Shown here: positions 9,471 through 19,440 of the stretch, piece by piece
How positions within the stretch are numbered: position 1 is the stretch's first letter
Layout: each line of letters begins with the position of its first letter
Source of the DNA: Closterium sp. NIES-65
Taxonomy: Eukaryota > Streptophyta > Zygnematophyceae > Desmidiales > Closteriaceae
Assembly: GCA_948144175.1 (NCBI GenBank)
Contig: CANXME010002099.1
Coordinates: 1-64,000, forward strand
Direction of reading: 5' to 3'
DNA length: 64,000 nt
Position numbers and translations under genes: made by a program
Notes under the pieces: model-generated
The model's input: only the letters and a program-made list of their open reading frames with translations
What the model was told of the DNA's origin: nothing
Database searches by the model: none

Positions 9471-10553
9471 ATGGCTACCCCAAGTGTTCTCGCTTTTGAC
9501 GCTGAGGGTCGGGCCATTGACTTTGAGGTCTGGGTAGATGACCTGCAGCTTTTCCTACACTGCGATAGGGCAGACGGTCTCTCCCTCTTTGACCTCACCT
9601 CTGGCGCCTCCCCTGCCCCTGCTGCTGACGCTGACGCCACTGTTCGCTCCCAGTGGGCCACGCGCGATGCTGCTGCACGTCTTGCTATGCGTCGCCACCT
9701 CCCTACCTCCGAGCGCGCGCACTTTAGTCAGAACAAGAGTGCTCAGACCTTGTACGACGCTGTAGTTGCGCGCTACTCCTCCCCTGCCACTGCTGCACTG
9801 AGCCGTCTCATGCTACCGTACCTCTTCCCTGACCTTAGTGCCTTTCCCACAGTCGATGACCTCATTACGCACCTCCGCACTAGTGACACTCGCTACCGGC
9901 TGCGCTTCCTGCTGACTTCTGCGCCAAGAACCCCCCCCCCCATGTACATCACTCTCTACTACTTAGTCACTCGCCTCCCTGACTCCCTTCGCGTAGTCAG
10001 AGACCACTTCCTCTCAGTCTGTCCCACCACCCTCACTGTTGACCTCCTCGAGAAGTCCCTCCTAGCGGCCGAGAAGAGCATAGTCGCTATAGGGGCCTCT
10101 CGTGGTGACCCGCGCACCCCCATCTTTGAGGGGTGTTCCCCCTCCCCCCTGCTGCCCTCTGTTGCCTTTGCTGCTGCGGCCGACCTTCTTGGTCTTGAGT
10201 CGGTCGGTGCGGCGTCTGCCCCTAGCGGGAGACGCCGCTCTGGCAAGGGCAAGGGGGGCAGGAGCACTGGAGGGGCGAGCGGGGGCGGTGGAGGTGGAGG
10301 TGGAGGCGGCGGGGGGAGTGGGGGTGGCGGTGGGAGTGGTGGTGGGGGTGGAGGTGTCGGTGGCGGCAGTGGAGGCGGAGGCGGCGGCGGCGGTGGTGGT
10401 GGGAGCGGAGGTGGCGGCGGTGGAGGAGGCGGCGGAGGCGGCGGTAGTAGCGGAGGCGGCGGAGGTGGCGGAGGCGGCGGAGGCGGCGGGGGTGGCGGTG
10501 GAGCTGGTCGCGGGTCTACGCAGAGGAGTGGCTCCGGTGGTGGTCCGCGCTAG
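9471..10553 (+). CDS. Copia-1 Gag, ends at TAG
   Basis: 360 codons from ATGGCTACCCCAAGTG. The N-terminal 200 residues are a copia-type Gag helical domain (FEVWVDDLQLFLHCDRADG, TLYDAVVARYSSPATAALS, MYITLYYLVTRLPDSLR). Residues about 268-345 are almost pure glycine with a few serines. A one-base loss near 9897 relative to Copia-2 is compensated by an 11-base C run at 9931-9941, so the frame is kept. The stop TAG at 10551-10553 is followed in the same frame by QQQRGRETLSPQQL and the rest of Pol; Copia-2 reads GAG at this codon. Gag forms the virus-like particle. Confidence 0.9.
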   Translation: MATPSVLAFDAEGRAIDFEVWVDDLQLFLHCDRADGLSLFDLTSGASPAPAADADATVRSQWATRDAAARLAMRRHLPTSERAHFSQNKSAQTLYDAVVARYSSPATAALSRLMLPYLFPDLSAFPTVDDLITHLRTSDTRYRLRFLLTSAPRTPPPMYITLYYLVTRLPDSLRVVRDHFLSVCPTTLTVDLLEKSLLAAEKSIVAIGASRGDPRTPIFEGCSPSPLLPSVAFAAAADLLGLESVGAASAPSGRRRSGKGKGGRSTGGASGGGGGGGGGGGGSGGGGGSGGGGGGVGGGSGGGGGGGGGGGSGGGGGGGGGGGGGSSGGGGGGGGGGGGGGGGGAGRGSTQRSGSGGGPR

Positions 10554-12380
10554 CAGCAGCAGCGCGGTCGTGAGACCCTGTCCCCGCAGCAGCTCCGTGA
10601 GTGGTACACTGCACGCCAGCGGGGTGGGGGTTTTGGTCCGTGCACCTACGTCCTGCGCACCGGCGACCGTGCGGGTGAGCAGTGTGAGGGTGCACACCCC
10701 ACCCAGCGCTGCTTTGGCCGCCTGACGGATGCGTGGCGTCAACAGTTCTCGGAGGCCTCCGAGATCCCTTGCTGGGGCGAGCTGTCTAGGGCGGGTGTTG
10801 CCATCTATGATCTTGATTTTGATACTATTCTTTCTGCCATGTATGCTGTGTCTATTAGTGATGAGGGTGACTGTTACCGCTGTTTCCCGCCCAATCCGGG
10901 CATTGAGACTGCTGCTCTAGGTAGTGGTGAGGCGGCTGCCCTAGGTGCTTGCGACGCTGCTGCTCTAGGTGCTAGTGCGTCTGCGTCCTCAGGTACTCGT
11001 GAGTCTGCGCTCTCAGGTACTACGTCGGCTTCGGCCTCCCTCACCTTCACCCTTGACTCTGGGGCTTCTCGCTCCTTCTTTCGGGACCGCACCACACTCA
11101 CGCCGCTTAGTCGGCCGGTTGCGGTGTCTCTGGCTGACCCCTCTGGGGGTCGTGTCCTGTCTCACTTCTCCACGGTCCTCCCGTGTTCGGCGGCTCCCTC
11201 TGGCACCCTGTCTGGTCTCCACCTCCCCTCGTTCTCTACGAACCTGGTGAGTGGTGCTGACCTACAGGATGGGGGAGTACACCAGTTCACTCCTGCGCGT
11301 CAGCGGGTGACGCACTGCACAGAGGCTAGCACAGGCCGACACCTGGCTACGTTTACCCATCAGCCGGGGTCGAGCCTGTACACACTGACCACTGCGTCTC
11401 CTCCAGTTGTTGAGTCTGGTAGGGTCACTGCGTCGGGTCAGGTGTTTGCTGCAGCGTCCAGGTCTGGTCATGAGTCTGCCCCGTGTTCGTGTCGTCTCCT
11501 GTCTCACGAGACTCTTCTCTGGCATCACCGCCTTGGTCACCCCTCTCTGCTTCGGCTCAGAGGCATGGCCTCCCGTCTTCTTGTTTCTGGTCTCCCTCGG
11601 TCCCTCCCTCCCCTTCCTCAGGGCCCTGGCCCTACCTGTGTCCCCTGTGTAGAGGGGCGCCAGCGGGCTGCCCCTCACTCCTCCCAGTTTCCTCCGACAG
11701 AGGCCCCGTTGCAGACGCTTCACATGGACGTGTGGGGCCCAGCCTGCGTCCGTGGACAGGGTCACGAGTGCTACTTCCTGCTCGTTGTTGACGACTACTC
11801 GCGTTACACCGCAGTCTTCCCCTTGCGCAGCAAGGATGATGTCACTGAGGTGCTGATCGAATGGATCCGCGCAGCTCGTCTCCAGCTCAGGCAGAGCTTT
11901 GGCTCGGACTTTCCTGTTCTACGTCTGCACTCGGACAGAGGCGGAGAGTTTTCATCTGGCCTTCTGAGAGCCTACTGTCGCGCACGAGGCATCCGTCAGA
12001 CCTTCACGCTTCCGGACTCCCCGCAGCAAAATGGGATTGCTGAGCGCCGCATTGGCATGGTCATGGACGTCACTCGTTCGTCTATGATGCATACGGCTGC
12101 TCCCCATTTTCTGTGGCCGTTTTCGGTGAGGTACGCGGCGCATCAAATCAACCTACACCCCAGGGTCTCCAGGCCGGAGACCTCCCCAGCCTTGCTGTGG
12201 ACGGAGAAGGTTGGCGATGCGTCGGCGTTCCGGGTCTGGGGATCTCGGGCGTTTGTCCGCGACTTGTCTGTGGACAAGCTGTCCCCTCGTGCAGCTCCTT
12301 GCGTCTTCCTAAGGTTCCCCCCTAACGCGCCTGGGTGGCAGTTCTACCACCCCACCTCTCGCCGTGTTCTGTCCTCCTAG
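10554..12380 (+). CDS. Copia-1 Pol N-terminal half: zinc-knuckle-like, protease, integrase
   Basis: Same frame as gag, directly after its TAG. In order: an atypical C-x13-C-x3-H-x4-C cluster (CTYVLRTGDRAGEQC then H and C) at about 10640-10720; aspartic protease with LDSGASRSFFRDR (about 11050); the integrase zinc head WHHRLGHPS..CVPC; and the integrase core with HMDVWGP (D), RLHSDRGGEF (D) and PQQNGIAERR (E). All catalytic residues are present. It ends at TAG 12378-12380 where Copia-2 has CAG, so this is an internal interruption and not the true end. Confidence 0.9.
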   Translation, partial: QQQRGRETLSPQQLREWYTARQRGGGFGPCTYVLRTGDRAGEQCEGAHPTQRCFGRLTDAWRQQFSEASEIPCWGELSRAGVAIYDLDFDTILSAMYAVSISDEGDCYRCFPPNPGIETAALGSGEAAALGACDAAALGASASASSGTRESALSGTTSASASLTFTLDSGASRSFFRDRTTLTPLSRPVAVSLADPSGGRVLSHFSTVLPCSAAPSGTLSGLHLPSFSTNLVSGADLQDGGVHQFTPARQRVTHCTEASTGRHLATFTHQPGSSLYTLTTASPPVVESGRVTASGQVFAAASRSGHESAPCSCRLLSHETLLWHHRLGHPSLLRLRGMASRLLVSGLPRSLPPLPQGPGPTCVPCVEGRQRAAPHSSQFPPTEAPLQTLHMDVWGPACVRGQGHECYFLLVVDDYSRYTAVFPLRSKDDVTEVLIEWIRAARLQLRQSFGSDFPVLRLHSDRGGEFSSGLLRAYCRARGIRQTFTLPDSPQQNGIAERRIGMVMDVTRSSMMHTAAPHFLWPFSVRYAAHQINLHPRVSRPETSPALLWTEKVGDASAFRVWGSRAFVRDLSVDKLSPRAAPCVFLRFPPNAPGWQFYHPTSRRVLSS

Positions 12381-14216
12381 GACGTCACGTTTGACGAGTC
12401 GGTCCCCTACTACCGCCTCTTCCCCTACCGCACTCCGTCCCTCCCCCCGCCGCCGCTCTTCCTTGTACCAGGTCCCCCTCCGGTAGACCCCCTCCCCCCT
12501 CAGGGTCCGTCCCCTTCAGGTGTGTCCCAGGTAGACGCAATCGAGCCTGTCGAGGTCACTGGTGACTCTGGTGCTGCTGAGGGTGCTGAGCTTGGGGGTG
12601 CTGCGACTGGGGGTGCTGAGCCTGGGGGTGGTGAGCCTGGGGGTGCTGAGTCTGAGGGAACTGCGCCTGGGGTTGCTGAGCTTGGGGGTGCTGAGCCTGG
12701 GGGTGCTGCGACTGGGGGTGCTGAGCCTTACAATGCTGAGCTTGGGGGTGCTGAGTTTCAGGGTACTGCGCCTGGGGTTGCTGAGCCTGGGGGTATTGAG
12801 CCTGGGGGTGCTGAGCCTGGGGGTGCTGAGCTTGGAGGTGCTCCGCCTGGGGGTTCTCCGGGTGCTTCGTCTCTGCGGGAGCCACTCTCTCCACGGGAGC
12901 TGTGCGAGTGGTTTGCCCGGCGCTGGAGGTGTGCTGCTGGTGCAGGAGGTTCTTCGGCTACTGAGGGTGCTGCTGTCGCGGGTCCCGGAGGTACTCGTAC
13001 TGGGAGTACTGGAGCTGCTGGGCCTGCGGGTTCGACTGGAGCTGGTGCTGCTGAGGGTGTTGGAGCTGAGACTACTGCTGGCGGTCCTGCTGCGGGTACT
13101 CCTGAAACTGCTGGAGGTTCTGGCTCTACTGAAGGTGCAGTTGGAGCGGGTGCTCCTGCTGGGGGTGCTGGTGCTGTACCTGCTGTGTGTGGCGTTGCCG
13201 CGCGGCCTCGACCGTACTTCGTTCCACTCCTGTAGCAGGTTCTTGGTCTTCCGCCTTCTAATGGTCCTCCTCCTTCTTTAGAGTGTCCACAGCCAGTCCC
13301 GTCATAGTTACAGTTGCAGCCTTCCTCCCCTTTGCCTGCTCCTTCTCCCTACACTGGTCCTACTGGAGGTCTTGCTGAGCGTCGTGAGCCTGCGTCTCGC
13401 CCTGCGTCGCCTGTCCGTGCTGCTCGCGCTAGTGGTCGTGGTTCGCGACAGCGTCCTCCTCCTGTCCCTGGCACGCACAGGATGTCTCTGCGTCCGTCCA
13501 CTGCTCCTCTGCATGCCCCTTTTCCTTGTCCTCCTGCGTCCTCTCTTCCTGCTTTTGCCGACCCGGAGTCGGACTCTCTTCGTGCTGCGAGTCCTACTGT
13601 CACGCGTCTCCTGGCTACTGTCGTCACTGACCCTTCCTTCGAGTCCACTGCTGCGTCTACCTTAGTTGCTGAGCTTGTTGACTTTGCTGCTCGCTGTTGC
13701 CTAGACTACGTTGCTAGTCTTGTAGCTGAGTCTGAGTCTGTCTGTCCTCCGTCCGTCGGGGGTGAGTGTGCCCTTGGCACGGACGTCCTTGAGGACAGGC
13801 AGGAGGATTTCCAGTGCTTGGCTGCTGCTTCACCTCATCTTGTGTCCGTATCGCTTATCCCTGAGGGAGACCCGGATGCACTTGACATCCCGACTCCGCG
13901 CTCTTACGCGGAGGCGATAGAGGGTCCCTACTCCTCTCAGTGGCAGGCAACTATGGATGCAGAGATGGCTTCCTGGAAGTCCACAGGCACCTACGTTGAC
14001 GCTGTCCCCCCTCCTGGGGCGAACATCGTCAGTGGCATGTGGATCTTCAGGGTGAAGCGGCCGCCGGGTTCTCCGCCTGTCTTCAAGGCGCGTTACGTGG
14101 CTCGTGGCTTCAGTCAGCGGCAGGGAGTTGACTACTTTCAGACCTTCTCTCCCAACCCAAAGATGACCACTCTTCGGGTACTGCTGCACGTTGCTGCTCA
14201 CCGTGACTACGAGCTG
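12381..14216 (+). pseudogene. Copia-1 hinge and N-terminal RT, two further TAGs
   Basis: Still the same frame. The hinge 12560-12860 is a run of five-residue GGAEP/GGAEL units encoded by a GGGGGTGCTGAGCCT-type 15-bp repeat, then an ARRWRCAAGAGGSS region. TAG at 13233-13235 and 13305-13307 both face CAG in Copia-2. From 13314 the frame is open through the copia RT start: SYAEAIEGPYSSQW, SMWIFRVKRPP-like, FKARYVARGFSQRQGVDYFQ and TFSPNPKMTTLRVLLHVAAH. Coding similarity stops at 14216, where a nested element is inserted. Confidence 0.88.
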
Positions 14217-15359
14217 TGTCAACGGGAGTTGGGTATTGGCCCCGTCCTCGCTTGGGCGGAGCCGACTTCGTGGTCGGGTGTGAGGGGAGCAGCCGACCTG
14301 TAGCAGTGGGTGAGCTGGTCGACGAGGAGGTCGACCTGCACGGGGAACCACTGCACGGGCGCCGACTTCAGGGTGGCGCCGACTTCAGGGAGGTCGTCTT
14401 GGGAGTCGACCTGTGGAGGACGTCAACTTGGTGAAGCGGACTTCTGCGGTTGGCTAACGGACTGCTAGTCGACCTGTTAGTGGTCGACTGGACCTGGTGG
14501 TCGACGAAGGAGGGGCCGACGTCGACCTTGACTCAGGGCGCCAAGCAGGAAGACGCCGAGCAGGAGGACGCCGCCCTGGAGGCCTGGTTGGCGTCCCGTG
14601 CGTCTGCACGGCGTCCGGACCCCGGACGCCGATCTGGGCGTCGGGTCCCGACACCGACCTGGGTGTCTAGTCGGCGTCCAAGGAGGAGGGACGCCGCTCT
14701 GGAGGTGTGGTCGGCGTCCCGGGCGTCTGGACGCCGACCAGGGGGTTCGGAAGGCGTCCTGGGCGCCTGGACGCCAGACTGGGGACGCCGGGCATGCGTG
14801 ACCGGCTACGGACTACGTGAGCCGACCAGGCGTGGTTGCCCAGTTGATCGGGATACCCGGGCGACGTGCGCGAGTGTCGCCAGGGTGGAGACTGCGAGGC
14901 AGACCCCGGGGGTGGTATCCCGAGGTCGACGTGGCCGGTGGGCACAGTCGCTGGCGTGGAGTCTGCCAGGCGTCTGCGTTGCGCACATGACAGGGAAGTG
15001 CGCACCAACCAGCTGCGCGCACCTGCGAAGCAGGTGCACCGTTGTCCTGCGGGTGCAACGCTGGGCAGCCGACTTGGTGCAGCGCTGGCACACCGTGGAC
15101 TTGCAACGTTGGCGAACCGCTACCCTGCTACGCTGGAGGTCGACCAGCAGCCTAGCTAGCTCTGATGTAGTCAATGTTGCCAATGTTGTTGCCACCATTG
15201 TTCTGAACTTTTCCTAGTGAAACTCTTGCCAATTTTCCCCGTGAACTAGCAAGTAGTGTGTGCACAAGGAAAACGACTAAGGACTAACGAACGCAGAGAT
15301 CACACGAGCACATGTGCCTAGCCCGTAGCCTAGCTCCCGTTGCTGCAGTTATCTCCGCA
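14217..15359 (+). mobile_element. Nested TG..CA insert in Copia-1, probably a solo LTR
   Basis: 1143 bp starting TGTCAACGGGAG and ending ATCTCCGCA, flanked by a perfect 5-bp duplication AGCTG (14212-14216 and 15360-15364). Removing it with one AGCTG restores the RT reading frame and the match to Copia-2. The TG..CA ends, 5-bp duplication and absence of coding fit a solo LTR left by LTR-LTR recombination. Its middle (14570-14800) is built from GGACGCCGA-rich units. The open frames inside (e.g. 14450-15217) show no recognisable protein. No other copy is present in the window. Confidence 0.8.
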
Positions 15360-15364
15360 AGCTG

Positions 15365-15910
15365 CACTCTCTTGACTTCAGCACTGCTTTCTTGCAGGGC
15401 AGCCTGCACGAGGAGATCTGGCTGCGCCGCCCACCTGGCTTCACTGGGTCTTTCCCTCGTGGTACTCAGTGGAGTCTCCGTCATCCAGTCTACGGTCTCC
15501 GCCAAGTGCCACGTGATTGGCACGACACACTGAGGACTACGCTTGCGGCTCTTGGGTTTGCTCCTTCTACTGCCGACCCGTCGTTGTTTCTGCGCACCGA
15601 CACCTCTCTGCCGTCCTTCTACATCCTCGTGTACGTCGACAATTTGGTCTTTGCCACAGCTGACACTGCTGGAGTCGCCTACGTGAAGTCCGAGCTGCAG
15701 AAGAGACACACGTGCACAGACCTGGGTGAACTGCGCAGCTACCTTGGCTTGCAGATCACCCGGGACAGAGCACAGCGCACCATTACTCTGACTCAGTCAC
15801 ACATGGTGCAGCAGGTCCTTCAGCGCTTCGGCTTCATTACTCCTCGCCTCAGGCCACTCCTCTGCCTACTCGCCACTCGCTCTCAGCTCTGCCTTTGGAT
15901 GAGTCCGTAG
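15365..15910 (+). pseudogene. Copia-1 RT C-terminal part, catalytic box YVDN
   Basis: Resumes RT after the nested insert: LDFSTAFLQGSLHEEIWL, then the catalytic box as ILVYVDNLVFATA where copia elements have YVDD, then DLGELRSYLGLQI. The second catalytic Asp is Asn here. A base is lost near 15835 (GGCTTCATTACTCC against GGCTTCACGTACTCC in Copia-2), so the frame runs out at 15910. RT is expected to be inactive. Confidence 0.9.
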
Positions 15911-16707
15911 AGTCGAGTGGCCCGTATCCAGAGCTTGTTGGCTGCCTCATGTACCCGATGACCTGCACACGACCTGACCTTGCATACCCTCTTAGCATTC
16001 TCGCACGCTATGTTGCTCCTGGTAGACACCGACGAGAGCACATGGCTGCAGCGAAGAGGGTGTTGCGCTACTTGTGCAGTACGTCGGGCATGGGGCTAGT
16101 GCTTGGAGGGCGGAGTCCAGTGGTCCTTACTGGGCACGCGGACGCTTCTTGGGCTGACGACCAGGCTACGCAGCGGTCGTCACAGGGCTACACCTTCAGC
16201 CTTGGTTCCGGCTCTGTTTCATGGCGGGCTACTCGCTTGTCTTCTGTTCTTGGCTCCAGTTGTGAGGCCGAGATCTACGCCGGGGCCATGGCTGCACAGG
16301 AGCTTCCCTGGCTCACCTACCTGCTGACCGACCTTGAAGAGTCGCCTCGTTCTCCTCCACTCCTGTACGTAGACAACAAGGCCATGCTGGCCTTGTGTCG
16401 AGAGCAGAGACTGGAGCACAGAACAAAGCACATTGCTCTTCGCTACTTTCTTGCTCGTGAGCTACAGCAGCGTGGTCAGTTGCGGCTTGCGTACGTGGCC
16501 TCTGAGGCTAACACTGCTGATGTCTTCACCAAGGCACTTGCGCCTTGTGATCATCAGCGCTTCTGCACGCAGCTGGGTCTTGTGCCTGTCTTGCCTCACT
16601 TACCTCTTGACCTTGCTTGTACTGTTGGATATATATTCACTTGCTCTTGCTTGTCTAGTCCTTTATATATATATACTCCTGCATGTGAACTGGCCTTGTG
16701 GCCTTGA
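15895..16707 (+). pseudogene. Copia-1 RT end and RNase H
   Basis: 270 codons in the frame following the shift. It holds SGPYPELVGCLMYPMTCTRPDLAY (motif split here), LTGHADASWADDQATQRS (RNase H first Asp), SSCEAEIYAGAMAAQE (Glu), VDNKAMLAL (Asp) and HIALRYFLARE. Copia-2 ends its equivalent with TGA after HLLTS, while Copia-1 reads on for about 40 codons because the tail differs. Confidence 0.9.
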
Positions 16708-16810
16708 ACTTGTGCTCGGAATGTGTGGTGACTTTGTGGTCCACCCTGAGCTTGCTTTGCTTGACTGGTCTTGTGACCCCTTGTTCTCCCCCACTTTGCC
16801 TATGGGGGTG

Positions 16811-16942
16811 TGTTAGAACATATAGCTTGTGATTATTGTGTAGGACATTGGGGGGGTAGCCCATAAGGGGTACAACTCAATTAGGGTTAGTACTTTTACT
16901 CAGTTCATTCATAGTTCAATCATTCTCGTTTCAGTTTTCTCA
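16811..16942 (+). repeat. Copia-1 3' LTR
   Basis: Starts TGTTAGAACATATAGC after the purine-rich tract TATGGGGGTG (16801-16810) and ends CAGTTTTCTCA, then GGGGG target duplication. The G-rich tract is the polypurine tract. Confidence 0.95.
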
Positions 16943-16947
16943 GGGGG

Positions 16948-17194
16948 ATGAGGCCTAATGATGAGGGATGAGGAGAGTGGAGGTTGTAGAATGATTAATG
17001 ATGGAGAATGGAGGATGGGGTAGGGGAAGCAGAAGAAAAGAGCGGGTAAGATCGGTGCTTGGAAAGCTCACAAGAAGAAAACAGATGATGAATGGTTCTG
17101 AGTGGTTCATATCAGAAGAAAGAAGTCACGTACATGAAAGGAGTGGGTGAGACTGTGGGTTCTGTGTCTAAACTAGCAGTTAATTGCATTGACA
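16948..17194. other. Intron-like interval of LRR gene copy 1
   Basis: No coding similarity. It lies between a donor-like CTCACAG|GTGAGC (sense, about 17245) and Copia-1. Together with the acceptor near 8305 it would be the flank of an intron that received Copia-1. Confidence 0.4.
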
Positions 17195-18563
17195 TTAAAC
17201 TGATTTGGTCGAATCTGCGGTTTTCCAATGCAGCTCACCTGTGAGAGTGTTTTCCCCGAGGGCCAAGAATGCAAGCTGGGGTAAACTGGCGAGGCGTGGG
17301 GGAATGCTCCCTGTGAACTTGTTGAATCCGAGGTCCAGAGCTCTGAGATACGTGGGCAGATTCGAAAACGGCTTCAAGCAGCCCGAGAAATTGTTGTGGC
17401 TCAAAAAGAGGCCATTCCAAAAAGAAATTGAATTAACCTCAAACTTGCAGTTTGCTGGAACGGCTCCTGTGAGGCGATTGCGCGAGAAGTAAGTTTGTGC
17501 CGCGATGCCCTGGCACACAATCTGCGGGAATGAGCCCGAAAACAAACTGTTTGAAACGTCGATGACCATCACGTCTTTGCCGAAGCGGATCGTGTTGAAG
17601 TCGCCAGTCAACCTGTTCCCGCTTACGCTAAAAGTTTTGGACATTATTTGATACCCGCTCAGGTCGCCAGAAAGGCTGTTCTGACTTAAATCAATAGAGC
17701 CCGGTCTCTTGAGCAGAGCACGAGGAATATTCCCGGTTAGCCGATTCTGGGACAAAAGTATCGCCGACCTGGGGTCCATCAGCGTAGTTGCGAGGGCAGG
17801 AGGAATCGGGCCGGACAGACTATTATTCATGAGATCCAGAGACCATGAGTTAGCCGCATACGCAGCAGGACGTTTTGGCGAAGAAATTATTGGCGTCGAA
17901 CACATCACTAAGCATCGGCGTGCGAAAAATGGAGAGAGGAAGAGGACCAGAGAAACAGTTATCGCTAAGCTCGAGGACAACGAGATTTGTAAGCCGGGAG
18001 AACGATTGCGGGACTGAGCCAGAAAGCCAGAGACCATTCAGATTGAGAAATTCGAGATCCGTCAACTGGCCGATAGATTCGGAGAGGGTTGCGGGGAACT
18101 TTCCGCCAGGTTTGCGCGCAGTACGGTTGCAAAGGCGAGGCGTGGGTGGGTGGGGGGCGCTGTTCTTAGAGATGGATAGAAACTTAACACCCTTCCCACC
18201 GCAGCAAGCCACGCCGGGCCACGTGCACCCGTTCGGCTTGTTCGCCGGGATAGGTATCAGCGCGGCCGTGAAAACCGCCCTGAGAGCCGTGTTTCTAGCC
18301 GCGGAAGCCGCCAGGGATGAGTCACTGCTGGTTCCGCCCACCCCTGCTGCGTCGGACGCAAAATCTATCGCATAGTAGCAGGGATCAGGAGGCATCTTCG
18401 GTACAAGCTGCCTCGATATGGGCTGCCAGCGGAAAGCCGTCGTCGGTGAGCAGTAGAGGAGTAGCAGGAGGAGGCACGCTGTAGTAGTAACGTGAGCGCG
18501 CAACGCGTCGTGAAGAACAGTGACGGAACGAGCGACTCGAGGGTGATATACTACATTCGCCAT
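17195..18563 (-). pseudogene. LRR receptor-like protein gene copy 1, main part
   Basis: Begins MANVVYHPRVARSV at 18563. A hydrophobic signal segment (TACLLLLLLYCSPTTAF) follows, then an LRR N-terminal cap (LPIPANKPNGCTWPGVACC region). About ten plant-type LRRs follow, with repeats such as LWLSGSVPQSFSRLTNLVVL, NCFSGPLPLSIF, NSLSGPIPPAL, NRLTGNIPRAL, NRLTGAVPANC and NKFTGSIPPRLASLPQL. One extra base near 17876 shifts the frame. The exon probably ends at CTCACAG|GTGAGC near 17245, and the last repeats and cap are at 7950-8410 beyond Copia-1. Such proteins sit at the cell surface or wall and bind peptides or glycans. No kinase was found. The frameshift and the insertion make function doubtful. 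Confidence 0.85.
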
Positions 18564-19440
18564 GAGGAGTGACTCCGAGCCAAGCGACTACGGTAGTACT
18601 GTAACTGACGAAACTCGTACCGTGAGAAACCAAAACCTACCTCAGGGAGTGTCAAAGTTAACCCGAAAATGAACTTCCATTTCAAGCAAGGGATTGAGAC
18701 GAGGGTCGATACTACGGGCTGATTTTCAGGATAAGATGGCGGTGAGTTCCCGGAAGAGCTGAGCGCACGGCATCCGCCCAATACGTGTCCCACGTGGCAG
18801 TTTCCACGGCGGAAGACACACCAAGCACGTGCCACGCGATATTCTCGCCGACGGCCGTCCACATAACACACCGAGCTAGTCATTGCCCTTGCCCCTATCG
18901 TGATGCGCGTTCCCTAAGCGAGGCAAATACAGTACAGCAATGAAATGAATGGGTGTTGCTTTAGCGGCAGCAGCAGTATGGACGAATAGAATGCACGCGA
19001 CGGCATCGCGAGCAACGTGTGGGCTTGGCTTGGCTTGGCTTGGCAGGCATTCGTTCGCCCTAGCAGAGAGGCAGCACTAGCGGGACGAGAGAAGGACCAC
19101 TATCAAGAGGAACCACAATTGGGAGACGGCTGGTGGGTGGAAGGGGGAGGAGCTGATTGAGATATGCAGATATGGGTTGGGTTACGTTGGGTTAGGCCTG
19201 GTTGGATTGGGTATGGTTGCTGGGCTGGGCTGAAATTGGCTGATTTGGTTGAGCTGGGTTGGGTTGGGTTGGTTTGGGCTGATTGAGGTTAGGAGGATAC
19301 CCAGAGTGGTTGGTTGGAGCGAATGGGGATTGGACGAGGAAAGAGATTTGATGTGTTTCATCAGAGTGAAGAGAGATTTGAGAGTGAAGATAGTTGTGAT
19401 AAGGTCAAGTGCGGTGCATCGCACGCTGCCTTGTTACCAT
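18564..19440 (-). promoter_or_regulatory. Upstream region of LRR gene copy 1, shared with other copies
   Basis: Blocks here recur upstream of the LRR starts at 40133 (plus strand, 39640-40130) and 62085 (minus strand, 62090-62900). Shared blocks include GCAGTATGGACGAAT (about 18970), GGCACGTGCTRRGTG-type sequence around 18830, and GGTTGGTTGGAGCGAATGGG (about 19308), plus a GGTTGGGTT-rich tract (19170-19290). Conservation of about 800 bp ahead of three gene copies marks a duplicated promoter or 5' region. I cannot place a TATA box or start site with confidence. Confidence 0.6.

Larger units (their letters stand above)
8418..16942 (+). mobile_element. Copia-1: Ty1/copia retrotransposon inserted in the LRR gene
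   Basis: Bounded by short LTRs of 131 and 132 bp, both TG..CA, and by a 5-bp target duplication GGGGG (8413-8417 and 16943-16947). The inside holds a GC-rich leader, gag, protease, integrase, a Pro/Gly/Ala hinge, RT and RNase H in copia order. It carries four in-frame TAG codons, a one-base frameshift near 15835 and a nested 1143-bp insert. The two LTRs differ at about nine positions by eye, so it is older than Copia-2. Orientation is opposite to the host LRR gene. Confidence 0.95.

Noticed and set aside
12556-12894. Minus-strand Gln/His/Pro repeat frame (QAQHPQ)
   Set aside because: Exact antisense of the GGAEP hinge of Copia-1; shadow of the repeat.
14450-15217. 255-codon frame in the nested insert
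   Set aside because: No start context, no domain, repetitive GACGCC-driven composition and overlapping open frames on both strands.
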